NCBI GenBank assembly: GCA_009760855.2
Contig: WPIO01000031.1
Coordinates: 1,417,501 to 1,479,500 of the forward strand
Direction of reading: 5' to 3'
DNA from: Cristatella mucedo
Taxonomy: Eukaryota > Bryozoa > Phylactolaemata > Cristatellidae
Length of the DNA stretch: 62,000 bases
The first letter of the stretch is position 1, and each line of letters opens with the position of its first letter. Shown here piece by piece: positions 11,566 through 23,740 of this stretch. The translations under genes and the position numbers were made by a program. The notes beneath the pieces were generated by a model, which saw nothing but the letters and a program-made list of their open reading frames with translations, was not told where the DNA came from and did not search any database.

Positions 11566-13405
11566 TCAAGAGAGTCCTTGCACCCAGCAGATGCTTTCTT
11601 CTATATATGTGGACAATTTATGAAGACAAGAGCAAAAGAGTGCTCCGTGAAAGCGTCGGCCAAGATGTTGAAGACTTAAAAAGCAAACTTCGGCATGCCT
11701 GTCGGCGATCAAGACCCTTCTGGACTCCTGTCCTTCAATTACATCAACGCAGGCTCTTGTCCATCGATTCCGTGCACTACGTCGATGTCTACATTCAAGA
11801 AGACCAAGAGTGACCTTATCCTGAAATTCATCTCCCAATCAAAGAAGACAACTAGTCCTTTTGACCCTATTATCACTGCCCTACTTTTAAGATGTTTAGA
11901 TCTGCTGCTGCCATGCATGAATAACTCAATAAATATGCCCTTGGCTTTATGTGTTTTCCCTAAACCTTTCAAAAAGGCTATGTATGATTAGGCCACTAAT
12001 CGAAAAAACAACACTGAATCCACAAACCATCCGGTCGTGTTTCCTTTGCAGCAAATGTAAATCGCCTAGAAAGAGATTTGAGTTCTCTGAGGGTGCTTTA
12101 TTGAGTGTTTTATTCTTTTTATCCAAGATAACTTGAGCAGCTTCCACCCAGTCTCCCTCCCACAATTCCTATCAAAAACACTGGAACGACTTGTGGCCAG
12201 CTGACCTCTTACATTGAAACTTCAACCTTGCAAGTTTTAGAGCTAATCACTCTACAGAGTCAGTATTGTTTAGGGTGTCAAACGACCTTATCGTGAATAG
12301 ACTTACGTAAAATCTCTCTGCTCATTTTGCTTGATCTTTCAGCAGCTTTAGATATTATTGGTCTCCAAATCCTTCTCGGGTGCCTCTCATCTTGCCTGTA
12401 CATCACTGGCACTGGCCAGCACTTTTTTAGGTCCTATCTCAGTGGGAGACTCCAGAATATTGATGTGAACACAGATAATCTGATAAACCACTGAAGTATG
12501 GGCTGTTTGTTTAGTCTGCTTCTCTTCACAGTGTATACTCTTCCTCTTGCCGATGTGATCGCCAAGCACAAGCTACGCTTTCAACCCTATGCAGAGAACA
12601 TTCAGTTGTACCTTTGCTTTGATTCCTCCCAGCAGTCCAGGAAGTCAAATTCAGTAAGCTCCCTTGCTGCATGCATTGCTGACATCTGCACATGGATGGC
12701 AGCAAGCTGTCTCAAATTGAATGGCGATAAAACTAGCTTACCAGGGCAAACCGATAGTGTGACTCAGAAAGTGGAAAGCTTAAAGCTCTCGAGATCGGCT
12801 CTGTCAGCATACCTCCTATTTAATTTGCACGAAATCTCGGTGTCTTGTTCCAGAGTGACCTTTCACTAGACGACCACATCAGCTCCACAGTCAAGTCTGC
12901 CTACTCTCATCTATATGACACTGTTTTAATTCGGGCCTGCTTAGACAGGGACAGTACATACAAATTGGTCCATGCATTTGTGACATCTAATCTCGACTTC
13001 TGTAACTCACTGCTTGCTGGTCTATCTGCCTGTGTAATCAGGTGCTTACAGTTGGTGCAAAACTCTGCAGCTATGTTTATCTGCCGTGAGCATCGCAGTT
13101 GCCATATTAAACCACTTCTCGCAGACCTGCACAGCCGTCAATCAAGCAACGTATCGACTTCAAGGTTATCTCACTCACTTTTACGTCCCTTCATTCTCTC
13201 ATTTCAGCCTACAGCCTAACATAACCTAACATAATATAACTACTCCCCCACCAGGCTAGGAATCTTACCACCTGCTTTTCTTACTCAAATCGTGAAGCTA
13301 TAGCTCGTATGAACCTCAATTTTGGAGACCTTGCCCTTAGTTCGTATGCTCTCAAAGCCTGGAACTCACTGCCGACTGACGTCACGACATTCCTTGACAG
13401 GTGCA
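11566..13405 (+). mobile_element. LINE copy with inactive reverse transcriptase
   Basis: Second longest copy. 11680-11990 is the endonuclease-RT linker (CPSIPCTTSMSTFKKTKSDL in broken frame). A LINE tail (CAGCAAATGTAAATCGCC, about 12045-12115) lies out of place, before the RT. RT resumes at about 12130. Motif A is LLDLSAALD (about 12335), where AAFD is expected. Motif C is YAEN (about 12586), where YADD is required, so catalysis is lost. The C-terminal block includes SDLSLDDHISSTVKSAYSHL and LVQNSAAMFICREHRSCHI and ends in [16 protein letters not shown]. No 3' tail follows; other repeats adjoin. Confidence 0.85.
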
Positions 13406-13419
13406 GGGTAGAAAGGAGA

Positions 13420-13990
13420 GCCGTGAAGTCTGCTATACAAAGAACTTGGAAGGAACCGACTGACTATTCAAGTGACTGCTACTTCTGCGTGGTATACCTA
13501 TCCAAACGTCGTGAACTGGCAAGAGCGAGCCTCTCATTGTGTATTCACACATTCCTTCATCCGTCGTTCGAGTCTGACACTGTCTGAGCTCCCCGTCCCT
13601 GCCCCTCCGGAGAAGGATCAGGCATGTTCGGGAGGGAGCAGTAGGTCAGGCAGTGAGGGAGCAGATTCAGAGTTCACTTTCACAGATGTAACTTAAGAGA
13701 GAAAGCCAAGCTCACCAACCAGGAAGACTTCGACGATCTGAGCAGAGACGTTGGACTTACCAAGTCCAATAAAGATTAGCTTATTCAGCAGCCTCATTAA
13801 TATAGCAGCGGAAGAACCTTAAATGGTATTGCCACCGCTTGCAGCTCAAAGTATTGGGTCGCCCACTGCAGGGCTCTAACCTACGACCTGGGTCGTAGAG
13901 AGCAAGCACCTTAGCCCTAGTCTAAGACCCGGGGACCAATGCTGACCTTCTGCCATCTAGGCTCAAGGAGTGGAGGTTTTTGGATAGAAT
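13420..13990 (+). pseudogene. Relic of a repetitive DCYFC-motif gene family
   Basis: Broken frames read RTWKEPTDYSSDCYFC (about 13440-13490), then LPVPAPPEKDQ (about 13590), an acidic EFTFTDVT end (about 13673-13695), LTNQEDFDDLSRDVGL (about 13710-13760) and LLPSRLKEWRFLD (about 13942-13985). From memory this order of motifs belongs to a large family of uncharacterised, repetitive and probably transposon-encoded proteins in cnidarians, arthropods and molluscs, with WREP...DCYFC followed by LPVPxPP. A SINE-A copy (13771-13935) interrupts it. Removing the SINE at its CCAAT duplication joins KSN to ADLLPS in frame. Frameshifts elsewhere show it is dead. Confidence 0.55.
13771..13935 (-). mobile_element. 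SINE-A with 5-bp target duplication CCAAT
   Basis: 165-bp minus-strand SINE-A. It starts at the left with its 3' end (AGCTTATTCAGCAGCC) and has a B-box complement (CTCTAACCTACGACC) and an A-box side at the right. Identical CCAAT flanks lie at 13766-13770 and 13936-13940, consistent with target-primed insertion. Confidence 0.7.
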
Positions 13991-14040
13991 TGTAAAACTA
14001 ACTTATCAGAGAAAAGTATCAGCAGCTTGTTCTACCTTCT

Positions 14041-14745
14041 TCAGTCGGTAAGATGGGCTGTATTTCGGCCGAAATGTTTCCATGGTGACCTGGGAGCGTG
14101 GGTGGTCCATGCTGCCGAAGTATGTCGCCAGCGTTGGTCCCCAGTGACGCAGTAGGGGCAACGACGAAAAGATGATTCCCCCACACTCGTGTCGTAGGGC
14201 GACGAGATTGTGTCAACTAACGGATCAAGCAACGCCACGCGGCTGTTGGGCGGTCGCTCGAGCTCCAGGGAAGAGGAGGAAGGGAGGGCGGGAAAGCGAC
14301 CGAACAGGTCGGCGGAGGGGTAGAAAGTGAAGAGCTAGCGATGATGAGGATCGCATCGCCCCCGAGTGATTATTAATCGCGCTGAGCTGGCAGACCGCTT
14401 TAAGGCTCGTCGTATCGGTGTTGTGGGACTCGAGAGAGCTGACTCCAGCTGTGCGCCTTCGTTGAAATAGAACACCAGGGCGCCGACAAAGCTACCAGAA
14501 TAAGTAAGCAATAGTCGTAGCACTGCAAGCTTGCACATATCCTAAGCCGTCGTTGCCTACATTCGCAACGTGTAACTCGGATCTGGCTCGACCAAGCGTC
14601 ACGTGGCTGGTTGCCATGCAAAAGGCGCCCTGGTGCCTTGTGGGGCGTCCCGGGCGCCGGACTTCCGCCCGACGTGTGCCTCGAAAGATCGGGCTGAGCA
14701 CCTGACCGGCGATTACGGTGCGAGACTCTAACACCGGGCTTCATC
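14041..14745 (+). promoter_or_regulatory. CpG-rich island upstream of the coiled-coil gene
   Basis: GC-rich and CpG-rich up to the ATG at 14746. Frames are open on the minus strand too, as expected where stops are rare, and no motif is recognisable in them. Inferred promoter and 5' UTR of the coiled-coil gene. Confidence 0.4.
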
Positions 14746-17700
14746 ATGCAAAAAGACGACGTTGAGGAGCAGGGTGAAAGATTGTCGCGAAAGCACATTC
14801 AGACGTTAGCTTTCCTTCAGGGGGTGGTAAAGGAAAACAATACATTAAAGGCCAAGATTGCCGAGTATGACGAGCAGAAGCTTCACTGCGAGGAGCTGCA
14901 CGCGGCTCTGGACGAGGTACGTTTTCTAAGCTTTGATCCGCTGAATTTTTCGCGTACTGCTAAGCATGATGACTGCCACTGTGGTCCGAACGACATCATG
15001 CAGAGTTCTACGGCATCGTCTCACAATAGGCAAGCGCCCTAACTAGATGATCCCGTGAACATGGAGCATCCGAAGGTATATACCGCATGGAACGGAGATC
15101 TGCTTGGAGACAAGTGTAAAAGATAGTTCAGGCCGTAGGCCAGGTTAGTGGACTAGCTACAGCAGCCTCCGCACAACCGAGGCGTCTGGCTCAGCCACGG
15201 ACGACAGGAACCGAAGATAGACGAGTGGACCGAAGGCCCCTCCCTCTCGTTGAGGTTGGGGCGTGGTCCGCGGGACTTGTCGCCCGCAGCCGAGAGCGGT
15301 TAGTGATAATCAGTGGGGGGAAACGTTTCAAATAGAATCAACCAGGGGCTAGACGAGGGCTTGCCACGTGGACTCGGAATGGAAAAGGTCGAGGGCAGAG
15401 CTCGCACTGAAGCACGGCAATGGATGGATGAAGAACCGGTGGGGGACTGACAGGTCAGACATGTCGCAATCGGCCAGCACGAAGCTTCCAGGAGCGCCGT
15501 GATCAGCTATTGGGATTGGCGGCTAGTCTCCAGACTTGACGACATTTAAAAGAAGCTAAGAATGCACCTGTCCCTCACAGCATTCGCTGCGTCCCTGTGA
15601 ATCGAATGTGCACTTGTGCTTGCTGACACTATGCATATTATCTCCAACCAATTGACATGCTTCATTTGCAGCATATCGTTTAAAGTGTCTAGAAAGAGAT
15701 CTCGTTCTCTTAGGGTGCATTAAAAAATTGTATTAGTATTACATATAAATTCGCGCTTGCTTAGTTATACAGGGATGCTACATTCAAATTGATCCATGCA
15801 TTTGTAGCATCCCGTCTCGACTTCTGTAACTCACTGCTTGCTGGCTTTCCGGCCTGTGCAATCAGGTACTTGCAGTTCGTAAAAATTCTGTAGCTAAGCT
15901 TATCTGTCATGAGCGTCAAAATAGCCACATAACATCACTTCTCGATGTGCTGCACTGGCTCCCTGTCGAGAACCGACTTCAAGGTTCCGTCACTCAATTT
16001 TAGGTCCCTTCATTATTTGGCTCCAGTCTACTTATCAGATCTACTCACCACCAGGCTACGCATCGCACATCTGCTTTTTTTAAATTTAATCTCTTAGCTC
16101 AATCTTAGACGAACTTTAAATCCTTCAAATCCTTTGTATGCTGTATATCGTATTCATTTGTTTGTTTTACGTGTGCTTGAGCACGTGAGCATGGTATTCA
16201 AACATTCGTTCTTCCAATGGCACCACAGTAAAAATATTCACAGAAGAATTCAAAGCATCACAACACTTGTTGGATGGCTTCCTTCAGCGTTATGAATGGC
16301 TTCTAAGCTTAAAACCACCTGCTTATTGCAACATTTGGTGGGTCTTTGTAATTCATCCTTCGTGTGCATATGCCTGCTTACACTGTGCTTGGTGCTAGCG
16401 AATGTTACCACCAATCATTAGGTAATACTATCTACACAGCATCTGTTAAGAGTGCCTAGAAAGAGATTCAGTTCTCTGAGGATGCTATACAAATGTATTA
16501 GTATTAGTATAAGTACTAGTACCATTATTATAGTATGACATTGATTGAGCTTTAGAAATTCTCTTCCTTTACACTACCGAAGTATCTTAAGGGAGATTGG
16601 ATATTATATTTCGTCTTAAACCAAGAGATCTACCTATTTATATTGCCATCAAAGGAACAGAAACCAAACATCCACTGTCATGAGCGGCTCCTGCCATGTC
16701 AGAATGCTGTCATGGGACAGCGAAGTGAGCTGTATAATTAACTAGTCTTACATACCTCTGCATCTGCATATATTTGGCCACCGCGAAGATGCGTACGTTT
16801 TGGTAAAGGGTAATGTCGCCTACGAGCTATTTTTTAATAATTTGCTCAAATTGCTTAGGGTTATCTCAGCTCGCTATTTATGTACCTCGGTCTGCTACTG
16901 CAGACAGCCACAATGACTAAGCAGCCAGTACACTTGACATAATTGCGTTGTGAGCTGAAAGCCACGGAGGGGATCGATGCTTATACGGTCGCCAAAATAA
17001 GTAATCTCACACAACCAACAGAAAGGATGGCTGAGCCGGGTGGTCATAATTAAGGACATGTAAGAATTGTCAGTGCGAGTGACGTTTCGCTAAAACTGCA
17101 TAGGTAATTTTCCCGGTCGTTGACTCGCATTACGCAAGCTCTTTTCACCAATAATCTTTTAATGATAGAAATGAGCAGCTAATTATTTAATAATAATAAC
17201 AATTATTGCTAATTATTATTTATTTTTCGGCGAGGACCTGAGGGCGTGAAGAGGCAATGCATTGCGAGCCTCGTGGGTCAAGGTTAAAACGTCGCTCTGT
17301 CTCTGCTGGTCAACCAAGAATTGCACTTTGCAGACTCCACTAATTGCAGCATGTCTGCTACATGAGATCTGACTGCCACGATGAAGCTCTTCCGATAAGC
17401 ATACAATAGTAAAACCATCAGTCGTCTGTTACACAAACGTGTATCTACATTTGTGTACGAGCATCTTACGGCAGCAAAATACTAGCGTACACTGCGGGGG
17501 GGGGATTGATGCAGTACAGTCGTATGCAGATGCATTTGGATGCAGTAAAGTCAAGTGCGTTTGCAGATATCCTGGGCTGGAAACGGCCGGATTCAGTGGA
17601 GATGTCTCTACGAATAATAAATTGACTCAGCACTGGCGGCCTGCTTGCCAACGACGTGTCGATACAGTTTTGGTATCATAATCGCTATTGCTACTGATCA

Positions 17701-20700
17701 TCATTTTTTATTGTGAATCTATGTCTTTACCGTGACTACCTTAGCTTTCTGCAGATATTAAGAGTTGCCACGAGTCAACTATCTTCGCACCCGGCACTAC
17801 CTGGTCAGCTAACTGGCAGATCAGGTTTCCTCTCTTTATATTTGGATGGCATTCCTATTCGTGAAGGCTACAGGGATTCAGCTTTCGATTTTTTTGGATT
17901 TATTTTCAAATACTCCTGCCTGGGTTTAGTTGGAGTATAGAGGTAGAGTTAGCCTCAGAAGCTTTCTGTCCTGTGTACGTTGCCTCACTTTTTCTTACCA
18001 TTGTTTTGCATCTATGCAGAACCCAAATGCAGGAATACGACTCGCTGACCTGCTTGCCACTTGTGCGCTGCTCCCATTGTGTTCATCGGTTCTTTTAACA
18101 GGCTAAAATTCCCTCTACTCTTTCTACCCCTTTTGAAATTCAGAAACCTCCGCAAACGTAGAGCCGGGGGCCGCCTCCAGCTTTGCAAGAAGCCCGATCT
18201 AAAGGCCCGCTACTGTACGTTGGGACACTGGAGCTTGCTTAGGTGTCAAATACGTTTGAAGTGCCCCCAGCCCGCCACGTCAACGCGGCCTTTAATGGAC
18301 GATGAAGTGTTGGTACTAGACAATGTGAAGCTTGGCAGTACTACTTCTAAGGACACTTAGAAACATATACCATACGACGACGATTAGTAAATAGCAGATC
18401 AGATCTTTGCGTATACATTTCTTACCCACGCTTGAAGTCGCAAAATGGGTAATTGATAAGCTCGCCAAATACTACTAGCGTGATCTCTAGGTATTGCTTT
18501 GCACCTGCTTTAGGCTAGCACTCCCATTTCCTACCAGCTTAGAGTATAGGGATGTGTATTCTAGATTATCATACTTGTCACTCTTTTCTAGCTCCCCTCA
18601 ACTTTAGCCTTCCCTGCAACTGCGTTCAATAAAATGGCTTTAAAAGAGAGCGGTGGATAACAATGCACCTAAGCTATTTAGCTTACTCTCAGTTTTTTTG
18701 TATTGTATAGCACGAATTTCGGGATGATTCTTTTGGTTAAGCAATTTAAGACTTAGCTCTAATCCAGAATCTCCGGGGTTAATAATAATAATAATATATT
18801 AATAATAATGCACTTGATAAAGCGCCCTCGGAGAACTCAATCTCTTTCTAGGCGCTTTACATCTGCTGTAAAGGGAAGCGCGATTGAATGGTGAGTAATA
18901 TCATGCTTGATAAACAAACAAAATGAATAACATGGTTAGGGGTGACATGCACAGGGTCAGCATGCAAATGTGGTTAGTGGCAGCATGCACAGTGTCAGCA
19001 CGCATAAGCACATCAAGGACGAATCACAGGGACCCACTAAATGCTGTCCTAAATAGGTGTTTTAAGTTCTTTTTAAATGTGGTCAAGTCAGGGGATGTTC
19101 TGATGCAGGTCGGGAGGGAGTTCCAGGTTTTGGGAGCACACGAACTAAATGCACGGTCTCCAAAGGATTTGAGGCTTGTACGAGGTACTAGTAGACTGTT
19201 GGATTCCGAAAAGCGGGTGGTACGATGCGTGGCCTGGTGGGGGAGTTGATCTGAGAGATAGGCTGGAGCCAAAGAATGAAGGGACCTAAAAGCGAGCGAC
19301 AAAACCTTGAAGTCAATCCGTTGCTTGACTGGTAGCCAGTGCAGGTCGGTGAGAAGTGGTGTAATGTGGCAGCTGCGCCGCTCACGACAGACAAGCCTAG
19401 CTGCAGAGTTTTGCACCAGCTGCAATCGCCTGATCGCACATGCTGGTAGGCCAGTAAGCAGTGAGTTTCAGAAGTCGAGATGGGATGTCACGAATGCATA
19501 GATCAGGACCAACTTGGACGTGGTATCCTTATTTAAACAAGCCCGAATTTTAGCAATGTTATGTAGCTGAAAATAGGCAGATTTGACTGTGGAGCTGATA
19601 TGGTCGTCTAACGAGGGGTCGCTTTGGAATATGACACCTAGATTTCGAGCTGATTCAACAGGAGATATGCTGGCAGAGCCAATTTCGAGCGTCAGCCTTT
19701 CCGATTTGTGAATCACACTTGGTTTTCCCATAACTAGTAAGTTAGTTTTATCATCGTTTAGTTTTGGAAAATTTGCTGTCATCCATGTGCGGCTTTCATC
19801 AATACATGCAGCGAGTTGAGAGAATTTGAGGTCGACTCTCAATATCCCACGCGCTCAGGGCACTAAACTATTGCAACGAACCACATCTGTAAAGTGCCTA
19901 GAAAGAGATTCAGTTCTCTGAGGACGTTATACAAATTTACTATTATTATTATTATTAAAAGCAAGCGTCTGGCTTGCACGTCTCCGCGTACTCGGAATGC
20001 ACTTGAATGGCGCTGTAATGCAGAACCTAGACGTACGTAACGTACCTTCGTTTGCTTTTCCGTCGCTTCTGACTCGCTCGAGACCGTTGGCTCCTCGCAG
20101 CGCTACAAAAATCATGCATCTTCATCTTCGCAGGACATGCGAGCAAAATTGATGCTGAAAATCATTCGTTGGGCATCCCTAGCTGATTGCAGGCTAAAAG
20201 TCACGGCCGACAGCGCCGCAGATAGTCGCACTGCTGCACCGGTCACCCTCCAGGTTACGGGGCTAACGCGTCCCGTCCTTCCTGCGCCGCTCACTAAGCG
20301 GTGCTGGAAGCATCTAGACTTACGTCGCCGCGTCGAAGGCCGTTCGTTCTAGAAAGGCCCTCTCCTCCGAGTCTCTCCAGTCGCGGCAGTCCTTCGCACG
20401 CGGCAGCTCTTCGCCGGAGCGCGCTGACCGAGCGTCCGACCGCTCGTCGCTTGTCGCTTGTCGCCGCCACGTATTTCTCCTCAAGGCTCAAGCAAAGCTC
20501 AAGCACCTGCACGAGCAGGGCAGCAAGCGCACCGATGACGTCAGCGCCGTCCTGGTGCAGCAGCACCAGAAAGAGCTGGGCAGACTCGCCGACGAGAAAG
20601 CGACGCTGGAGCGCTACTGGGAGCGGATGTCGAAAGACATGCGCCTCGAAATAGAGCGTCTCGAAAAGGTAGCCAGCGCTCATTCGGCCGCCGATCAGCT

Positions 20701-20735
20701 CATTTCCCGTTCAGAGAGTGCGAGAGTGAGAGAGA

Positions 20736-20832
<97 letters not shown>

Positions 20833-22076
20833 CGAGCGACAGGCAGACAGACACAGAGCGGCCGGTGCTGTCGAATCCTCGCCATCTTTCTTGCTCGTCG
20901 ACCGCTTTGTTCGCTCCGCAAGCACGGCGCGGCGATGAGACAGCGACAGCAGCGGGTCCAGCCCCCCTCGAGCCTCTCTATTTCGCTAAGCGAGCCGCCG
21001 AGCAAAGGCGCTATTAGCCGCCATTAGGTAGGGCGGTTGCTTTTCCCGACCTTGACCCGAGGTCGTGGGTTCGAATCCTGCGGTGGGCGATCCTCTATCG
21101 CCGCTGCAAGCGGTGGTGATAGCCGTAAAGGCTCTTCTGTCGCTATACAAAGGAGGCTGTTGAATCAGCTAGTATTTATTTTATTTATTTCCTTGCGCTG
21201 CTACCGGCGTCCCGAGGCTGGACCCTGTCGCCGCGAGGCGCCCCTCTCGGCCGCCTACCGCAGCCTCCGCCTCTCGGTCTGGCGCTAGCGCGCGAGCGCC
21301 AGATCTCTAGCTTGACGATCGCCGCCGCACATTTCGTCGTGTAGGAAAACGCGAAGCAGAGCGACTCGATCGCCTCACTGGAGAGGTCCTTCCGGTCAGA
21401 GCGGCAAGCGGCCGCCGACAGAGCCCGGCTGGCGGCCGAAGACGCGGTCAGCTTGGGCGCTCAGCTGGAGCACCTGGCGTCGACCAATCGCCGCCAGGCG
21501 GAGGAGCTCGCCCGCGCCGCCGGCGACCGGGACCAGCAGCAGCGCGCGAGCGCGCTCGGCCTGGCCGAGGCCGCTCAGCGCGTCAAGGAGCTCGAGCTGA
21601 GGAACGCCGAGCTGCTGCGCAGCGCCAACCACAGCGCTTCCTGCCACGAGGAGGCGCTCAAGGAGGCGGACGCCGCTCGCGCGCAGATGCGAAAAGCCTC
21701 CAAGGAGCGCGGCGCGCTCGCCGAGCGCGCCGCCTCGCTGGGCGCCGAGCTGAGCGCGGCCGAGGGCGAGGCGCGGCGGCTCCGCGACGAGCTGGCGGCG
21801 TCCGAGGGCGAGCGCGGGCACCTGCTGGCCGAGCTGGAGCGGCTGCGCGAGGAGAGCCTGCAGGAGCAGCGCAAGCTCGCCTCCTCCGCCGCGGCGCAGC
21901 CCAAGGAAGCCAAGAGCGCACCGTCGTCGTTCCGCGACTTCGTGGAAATGAAACGCGAGCTGGCCGCCACTCGCGAAGAGAACGCGCTGCTGAAGGAGCG
22001 GCTCGTGGCCAAGCCCAAGGCTCTGCCCGGCATCCGTCTGTCCAGGCCGAACAGCTCCGATAGCCGGGCCACGTGA
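14746..22076 (+). CDS. Coiled-coil protein, three exons, 361 residues
   Basis: Exons: 14746-14916 (57 codons), 20486-20668 (61) and 21345-22076 (243 plus stop). All junctions are phase 0: donors GAG/GTACGT and AAG/GTAGCC, acceptors CTCCTCAAG and TCGTGTAG. The product is almost all heptad-repeat coiled coil, rich in Ala, Glu, Arg and Leu. Exon 1 has AFLQGVVKENNTLKAKIAEY, exon 2 has LVQQHQKELGRLADEKATLE and exon 3 has long Ala/Glu/Arg heptads. Near the C-terminus is FRDFVEMKRELAATREENAL, then a short basic Ser-rich tail. No membrane segment or enzyme motif; probably a structural or cytoskeletal protein, but I do not recognise the orthologue. The 5.6-kb first intron holds LINEs and could hide a further phase-0 exon. 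The AAG acceptor is the least certain junction. Confidence 0.65.
14917..15539. other. Intron 1 of the coiled-coil gene, no repeat seen
   Basis: Moderately GC-rich intronic sequence before the first LINE. No further exon could be justified. Confidence 0.4.
15540..15750 (+). mobile_element. LINE 3' end in intron 1
   Basis: AGAAGCTAAGAATGCACCTG (end of the RT frame), one TGCTTGCTGACACTATGC unit, then AAAGTGTCTAGAAAGAGATC and ATTGTATTAGTATTA. Confidence 0.7.
15755..16510 (+). mobile_element. LINE copy, RT C-terminus and tail
   Basis: Coding match from CGCGCTTGCTTAGTTATACA through GTCTCGACTTCTGTAACTCA to about 16130. About 200 bp not seen in other copies follows (16135-16320), then the 3' UTR and a GAGATTCAGTTCTCTGAGGA tail ending in ATTAGTATTAG. 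It lies directly after another LINE tail. Confidence 0.65.
16511..18780. other. Intron 1 of the coiled-coil gene, no recognised feature
   Basis: About 2.3 kb of mostly AT-rich sequence. It has a short G run near 17497-17507 and open frames of up to 99 codons (for example 18061-18360, +) with no motif or matching splice phase. Confidence 0.4.
18781..19850 (-). mobile_element. LINE copy, about 1.07 kb, 5' truncated
   Basis: One of the better-preserved copies. On the minus strand an almost intact C-terminal RT frame (19425-19024) reads [20 protein letters not shown], then [20 protein letters not shown] and ends [20 protein letters not shown]. Upstream pieces give MTANFPKLNDDKTNLLVMGK and SDPSLDDHISSTVKSAYFQL. 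Two 3' UTR units and a TTAATAATAATAATA end lie at the left. The 5' end is truncated after motif C. Confidence 0.85.
19880..19960 (+). mobile_element. Solo LINE tail
   Basis: CATCTGTAAAGTGCCTAGAA, then AGAGATTCAGTTCTCTGAGG and TTATTATTATTATTA. It is in opposite orientation to the LINE next to it. Confidence 0.6.
20728..20832. repeat. (GA)n microsatellite, about 105 bp
   Basis: GA on the sense strand of the coiled-coil gene, about 60 bp after the exon 2 donor at 20668. Open frames through it encode only Arg-Glu or Ser-Leu repeats. Confidence 0.95.
21009..21172 (+). mobile_element. SINE-A, best-preserved plus copy
   Basis: Head GTAGGGCGGTTGCTTTTCCC (A-box side), B-box GGTCGTGGGTTCGAATCC, body AGCCGTAAAGGCTCTTCTGT and end GCTGTTGAATCAGCTAG. 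It lies in intron 2 of the coiled-coil gene. Confidence 0.8.
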
Positions 22077-23245
<1,169 letters not shown>

Positions 23246-23556
23246 TAATAATAATAATGATAACAATGCACTTTATAAAGCGCCCTAAGAGAACTCAATC
23301 TCTTTCTAGGCGCTTTACACTTGCTGCAAAGGGAAACGCGATTAAATGCTGAGTAATATCATGCTTGATAAACCACATTAATAACATGGTTAGGAGTGAC
23401 ATGTACAGGGTCAGCATGCAAGTGTGGTTAGTGGCAGCATGCACAGTGTCAGCACGCATAAGCACATCAAGGACGAATCACAGGGACCCACTAAATACTG
23501 TCCTAAATAGGTTTTTTATGCTCCTTTTAAATGTGGTCAAGTCAGGGGACGCCCCA
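23246..23556 (-). mobile_element. LINE 3' end
   Basis: Starts ATAATAATAATGATAACAAT, then the GCCCTAAGAGAACTCAATCT block, two GCAGCATGCACAGTGTCAGC-type 3' UTR units, and the last codons of RT. Truncated at the right. Confidence 0.8.
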
Positions 23557-23572
23557 TACTGCGGAAAAAATA

Positions 23573-23740
23573 CTAGCTGATTAAACAGCCTTTTTTTGTA
23601 TAGCGACTGAAGAGCCTTTACGGCTATCACAACCTCTTGCAGTGGCGATAAAGGATCGCTCACCGCAGGAATCGAACCCACGACCTCGGGACCGAGGTCA
23701 TGAAAGCGACCGCTTTACCTAGTGTGCCATCACGGCTCAT
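23573..23740 (-). mobile_element. SINE-A, full-length minus copy
   Basis: Starts AGCTGATTAAACAGCC, then GCGACTGAAGAGCCTTTACG, the B-box complement GGAATCGAACCCACGACC, and ends GTGCCATCACGGCTCA, the complement of the 5' end. It adjoins the LINE end at 23556. Confidence 0.85.

Noticed and set aside
21453-22076. Antisense frames (22082-21396 and 22129-21575) as genes
   Set aside because: They are shadows of the coiled-coil exon in GC-rich DNA; the sense frame has regular heptads and matching splice phases.
23573-23740. Possible true tRNA gene
   Set aside because: A- and B-box-like motifs are present, but the body and the GTTGAATCAGCTA end recur in many copies and no cloverleaf closes; it is a SINE.
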